Below are positions 61,284 to 64,000 of a stretch of DNA of 64,000 nucleotides, piece after piece. Every line of letters starts with the position of its first letter. The stretch's first letter is position 1. The stretch spans positions 19,089,423 to 19,153,422 of the forward strand of contig JADWOT020000004.1 in assembly GCA_036345935.2 (NCBI GenBank), given 5' to 3'. The stretch is from Taenia hydatigena. Its lineage: Eukaryota; Platyhelminthes; Cestoda; Cyclophyllidea; Taeniidae. Below the pieces are notes generated by a model, which made no database searches, was not told where the DNA came from, and saw only the letters and a program-made list of their open reading frames with translations. A program made the position numbers and the translations under genes.

Positions 61284-61404
61284 TGTTGCGTCCCGAGACT
61301 TCCCTCAAGGTGAAAGAAAGCACAATGCCCGGGCAGGATGGAGACCAGCCCACCCAGCGAAGGCAAGTGTCCTGTGATCAAAACCGAGAGTTAACCAACC
61401 GGCA
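61284..61404 (-). repeat. Truncated solo LTR of the same family
   Basis: The plus strand shows TGTTGCGTCCCGAGACTTCC, GGAGACCAGCCCACCCAGCG and TCCTGTGATCAAAACCGAGA, aligned with the corresponding parts of the 57.8-kb LTR. The middle is deleted. No internal region accompanies it, so it is a solo or fragmentary LTR. Confidence 0.7.
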
Positions 61405-61951
61405 AACGTATTGCGCTAGGATAAATGTAAATATTTAGAGATAGTTTAAACATCTAAGGACTGACTGGTGATACGACTTAACTTTCGGAATGTCAGAGTC
61501 AATGCCCTGTTCAAAAGTAGCTTTAAAACTACAAGTGTCACGTTTCATTTTAGGTAAAACGAGCAGAATTATGAGATAAAATGGAGCATAAAACAAAACT
61601 GCTAACATTTGTGCATTGGGATGATTTTAATGAAATCCACTTGCTGTTGTGTTAGCGTGCAAATTTATTTGGGAAACACCTATTGAGAATAGAAGAAAGT
61701 GCTCCTCTCTGTGAGCGCTTTAGGAACCAATCACATTTAAGGAAGAATATTTCTTTATGAGCAAACAACTCCGTGTAGTTTGCCTTAGAGATAGTTCTCT
61801 ACTCTACATTAACATTCTATTCATGCACCAGAAATTCGGATTACTGCAATTGATCAATGCATACTTCGGTTCTGCCACATTATTGACCTTTCATGTGTGT
61901 TGCCGTAGGTTCCATGCTCGGCTACTCCATTTTACCATCTATATACATCCA

Positions 61952-62725
61952 CACACGCGCACAAGCACACAGAGGACAACATTGTTTGTGGATGAGGTAG
62001 TGTCCACCTCCTACGTGGAGGAGAGTGGACAATATGAGTAGTGGTGCACCGTTTCATGATAACCATCAGCATGCTCGTTTGCCTAACGCTCCAACACACC
62101 TCCTACATCTCCTCACCACACACATTTCACGCTGCTATCTGCACAATATGCACCTCGCCTTTTTACACCACATTTCATGGAAGTGGACAACAACCAACTG
62201 GCACTTGTGAGCGTCTACTCTTCATACACGACACCAAAACCCACCTAATCAGCCCTCAATACCTCCTCCTCCGCCTCCTCCCAGATAATGCACATTTCAA
62301 CTAATTCTTCCCTCACCTACTTTTGGTACTGCCGCAATGCCATCCTTGACACCTTCCTCTCAAATGCACGCATCAACACCAACAACCATAGACCATCCTC
62401 TATTCGGTTCAACGAGGCCCTCCTCTCCTTTCGAGGCAACTCCTCAGAAAAGCACTGCAACACTCATCCTCCGGTGATCCCTCAATTGATCCACACTATT
62501 TACAACACTTCTGCACGATACTTTCCACCACATATACCACGCCCTCTTCAGACGCTGCACGAAAAGCTTCTGCAGCCTTGTAACCGAATTCGACTCGCTC
62601 CAGAGAGCCAACCACCTCAAACCACATCCATCGGGTTCGTTCAGCTTATGCTTTGTGGCATGAGAGTGGGTATCAAATAAGAGGGAAACGGCAGAAGGTG
62701 CAACAAGTAGTGCCGTGTTGATGGA
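61952..62725 (+). repeat. Dispersed repeat family 2, copy 2
   Basis: Second copy of the 53.1-kb repeat, with about 40 extra bases near 62,268-62,310 (CCGCCTCCTCCCAGATAATG). Its 130-codon frame 62,288-62,680 ends in GMRVGIK. The differences from copy 1 that I could score in that frame are about half silent and half amino-acid changing, so protein-level selection is not evident. Confidence 0.88.
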
Positions 62726-64000
62726 CGCGGCATTTATGTTACACACAGACAAGAAGCCAGAAGTCATTCCAGCTTTCCCATTCAAAATTCAAAAGAGCTT
62801 ACTCAGGTACCACAGAAAGTCGTCACAATGTTTCCACCAATATGCGCTAATGTTTTACGCATCGCAGTGCAGCCATGTCAGTACAACAGTTTCTGCCATG
62901 GTGGCGCGATCCATGCACCCATAATTGTTCACATAAAATTGCAACAACTTACACATTCTTACTATCTACGACAAACGCAAGAACTCTTTGTAAACTCAGC
63001 CACTACTGATTGTCGTGGCCTTTCCTTAAACTCTGGAAATCCCCCAATCTTCCCCACCTTGTGCATAAGTATCTACTTGGGCTGCCTGGTCAATTGAAAC
63101 TTTTGATGCATTGACTTTTGCCAATTAGTGAAATACACTTTAAAGCTGGGACTTCATGTTTATGCAGAAGCTGGGAAATTATAGCACCGTGCCCTGCCGC
63201 TGTTGGGGTGTTCTCGAATTGGTGTGAAGTGTTAAAATTTTGATAAGCAAAGTCCAAAATTCGTAATCAAGTTGAATTATATTACACAAAAATTCTCGGT
63301 TCATCGTTAATAACAATCAAAAACAAATCAGGATGGAGGTGTAGATACACAGGTATACACGTACCGAAAGTAGAAAGGAAGGGGGAGGAAAGAAGGCAGG
63401 TAAAGTTAAAGTTGAGTGGAATTGTCACACATCCATGCAAATACGCGACCATTCCCGCCATTTTCAAATGCAACAATACGTTAAACGCCTCGAAGTGGCC
63501 AATGACTAACCTCTACATCGTCTGAGGGGATGGGGAGTGTAGGTGGGAGCCATGATGTAATGAATCTAAAAGACAGAAAAACACAGACCAAAGTCTTGTG
63601 AGAATACGATATTTGTTTCAACAACTCTCCTATTTTCGTGACTTCGGAGCGCAGCCTTTTGTCTATGCCTACAGCCTCTCAGTCCTTCTGTAGAGTAGTC
63701 ATAGCAATAAACCTTCCTCCACGCTGATACGCCTTAATGCGTGGCTAAGAATGACTCGGAGCGCAACAGCTATATCCCCTCGTTGCACAAGGGAACATAA
63801 AGATGTTCGATAAGTAGTCAGCTGAAATCACGGAAACATGAAAGGGAAGGGTGGATTGACTGGATGTAAGAATAGCGTTGAACGTACAAGTCCTCTGATT
63901 ATGAAATAAAATCAGTATAAGCGTGGTTCACTACTCTGCTCCCTAGAAGCTAAAATACAAACCACGTGCCAAATCGTTTGCTTTAAGACGTCGCCAGGAG
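62726..64000. other. No gene recognised at right edge
   Basis: 1.3 kb after repeat family 2 copy 2. A possible small minus-strand exon (63,511-63,565, acceptor CTGTCTTTTAG, donor GTTAGT) can be drawn but not assigned to a gene. Nothing else is supported. Confidence 0.45.

Noticed and set aside
63511..63565. Candidate first exon of VPS50 on the minus strand (ATG followed by APTYTPHPLRRCR)
   Set aside because: Splice-like borders exist, but the ATG frame does not join the phase-0 start of exon a, and there is no similarity to the syndetin N-terminus.

Overview
The window is eukaryotic nuclear DNA, most likely from a parasitic flatworm. The evidence is split genes with GT-AG introns running from about 31 bp to several kilobases, a conserved protein-coding complement, and short LTR retroelements. 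A tapeworm of the family Taeniidae is the best guess, because an 892-bp terminal-repeat retrotransposon in miniature (TRIM) is present and such elements are known from taeniids. That assignment is inference. There are no bacterial operons, no CRISPR array and no rRNA, and I could not confirm any tRNA. Almost all short open frames between exons are chance or belong to repeats.

Two genes occupy the window, both on the minus strand and arranged head to tail. VPS50 (syndetin, also CCDC132), the EARP-specific subunit of a vesicle-tethering complex, runs from about 57.1 kb down to its stop at 42,734. I resolved 17 coding exons, from the N-terminal coiled coil to the C-terminal conserved block; only the first N-terminal residues are missing. 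DOP1 (Dopey), a very large endosome/Golgi trafficking protein, starts with an ATG at 36,653 and runs down to at least 1,720. I resolved 22 exons (about 1,800 codons). By family comparison the last several hundred residues lie beyond the left edge. Reading phase is consistent across nearly all junctions; the exceptions are listed. Both proteins act in endosomal recycling and retrieval.

Region by region: 1-36.65 kb is DOP1, with introns holding a pair of approximately 0.5-kb dispersed repeats (2.8 and 9.7 kb) and a decayed Ty3/gypsy pol relic on the opposite strand (26.0-27.2 kb). The 36.65-42.73 kb stretch is intergenic and holds a decayed LTR element with gag/protease remnants (37.3-38.6 kb), flanked by an inverted copy of its own internal segment. 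The 42.73-57.1 kb stretch is VPS50, with a repeat at 53.1 kb. The 57.1-64 kb stretch is gene-poor: it holds a complete TRIM element with LTRs, primer-binding site, polypurine tract and 5-bp target duplication (57,797-58,688), a truncated solo LTR of the same family (61.3 kb) and a second copy of the 53.1-kb repeat (61.95-62.7 kb).

The most interesting points are the shared LTR family linking the coding-less 892-bp element to an element with gag/protease remnants, a 31-bp intron and a 27-bp micro-exon in VPS50, and the dispersed 0.75-kb repeat with a conserved hairpin and open frame. I found no evidence for a new defence or metabolic system.
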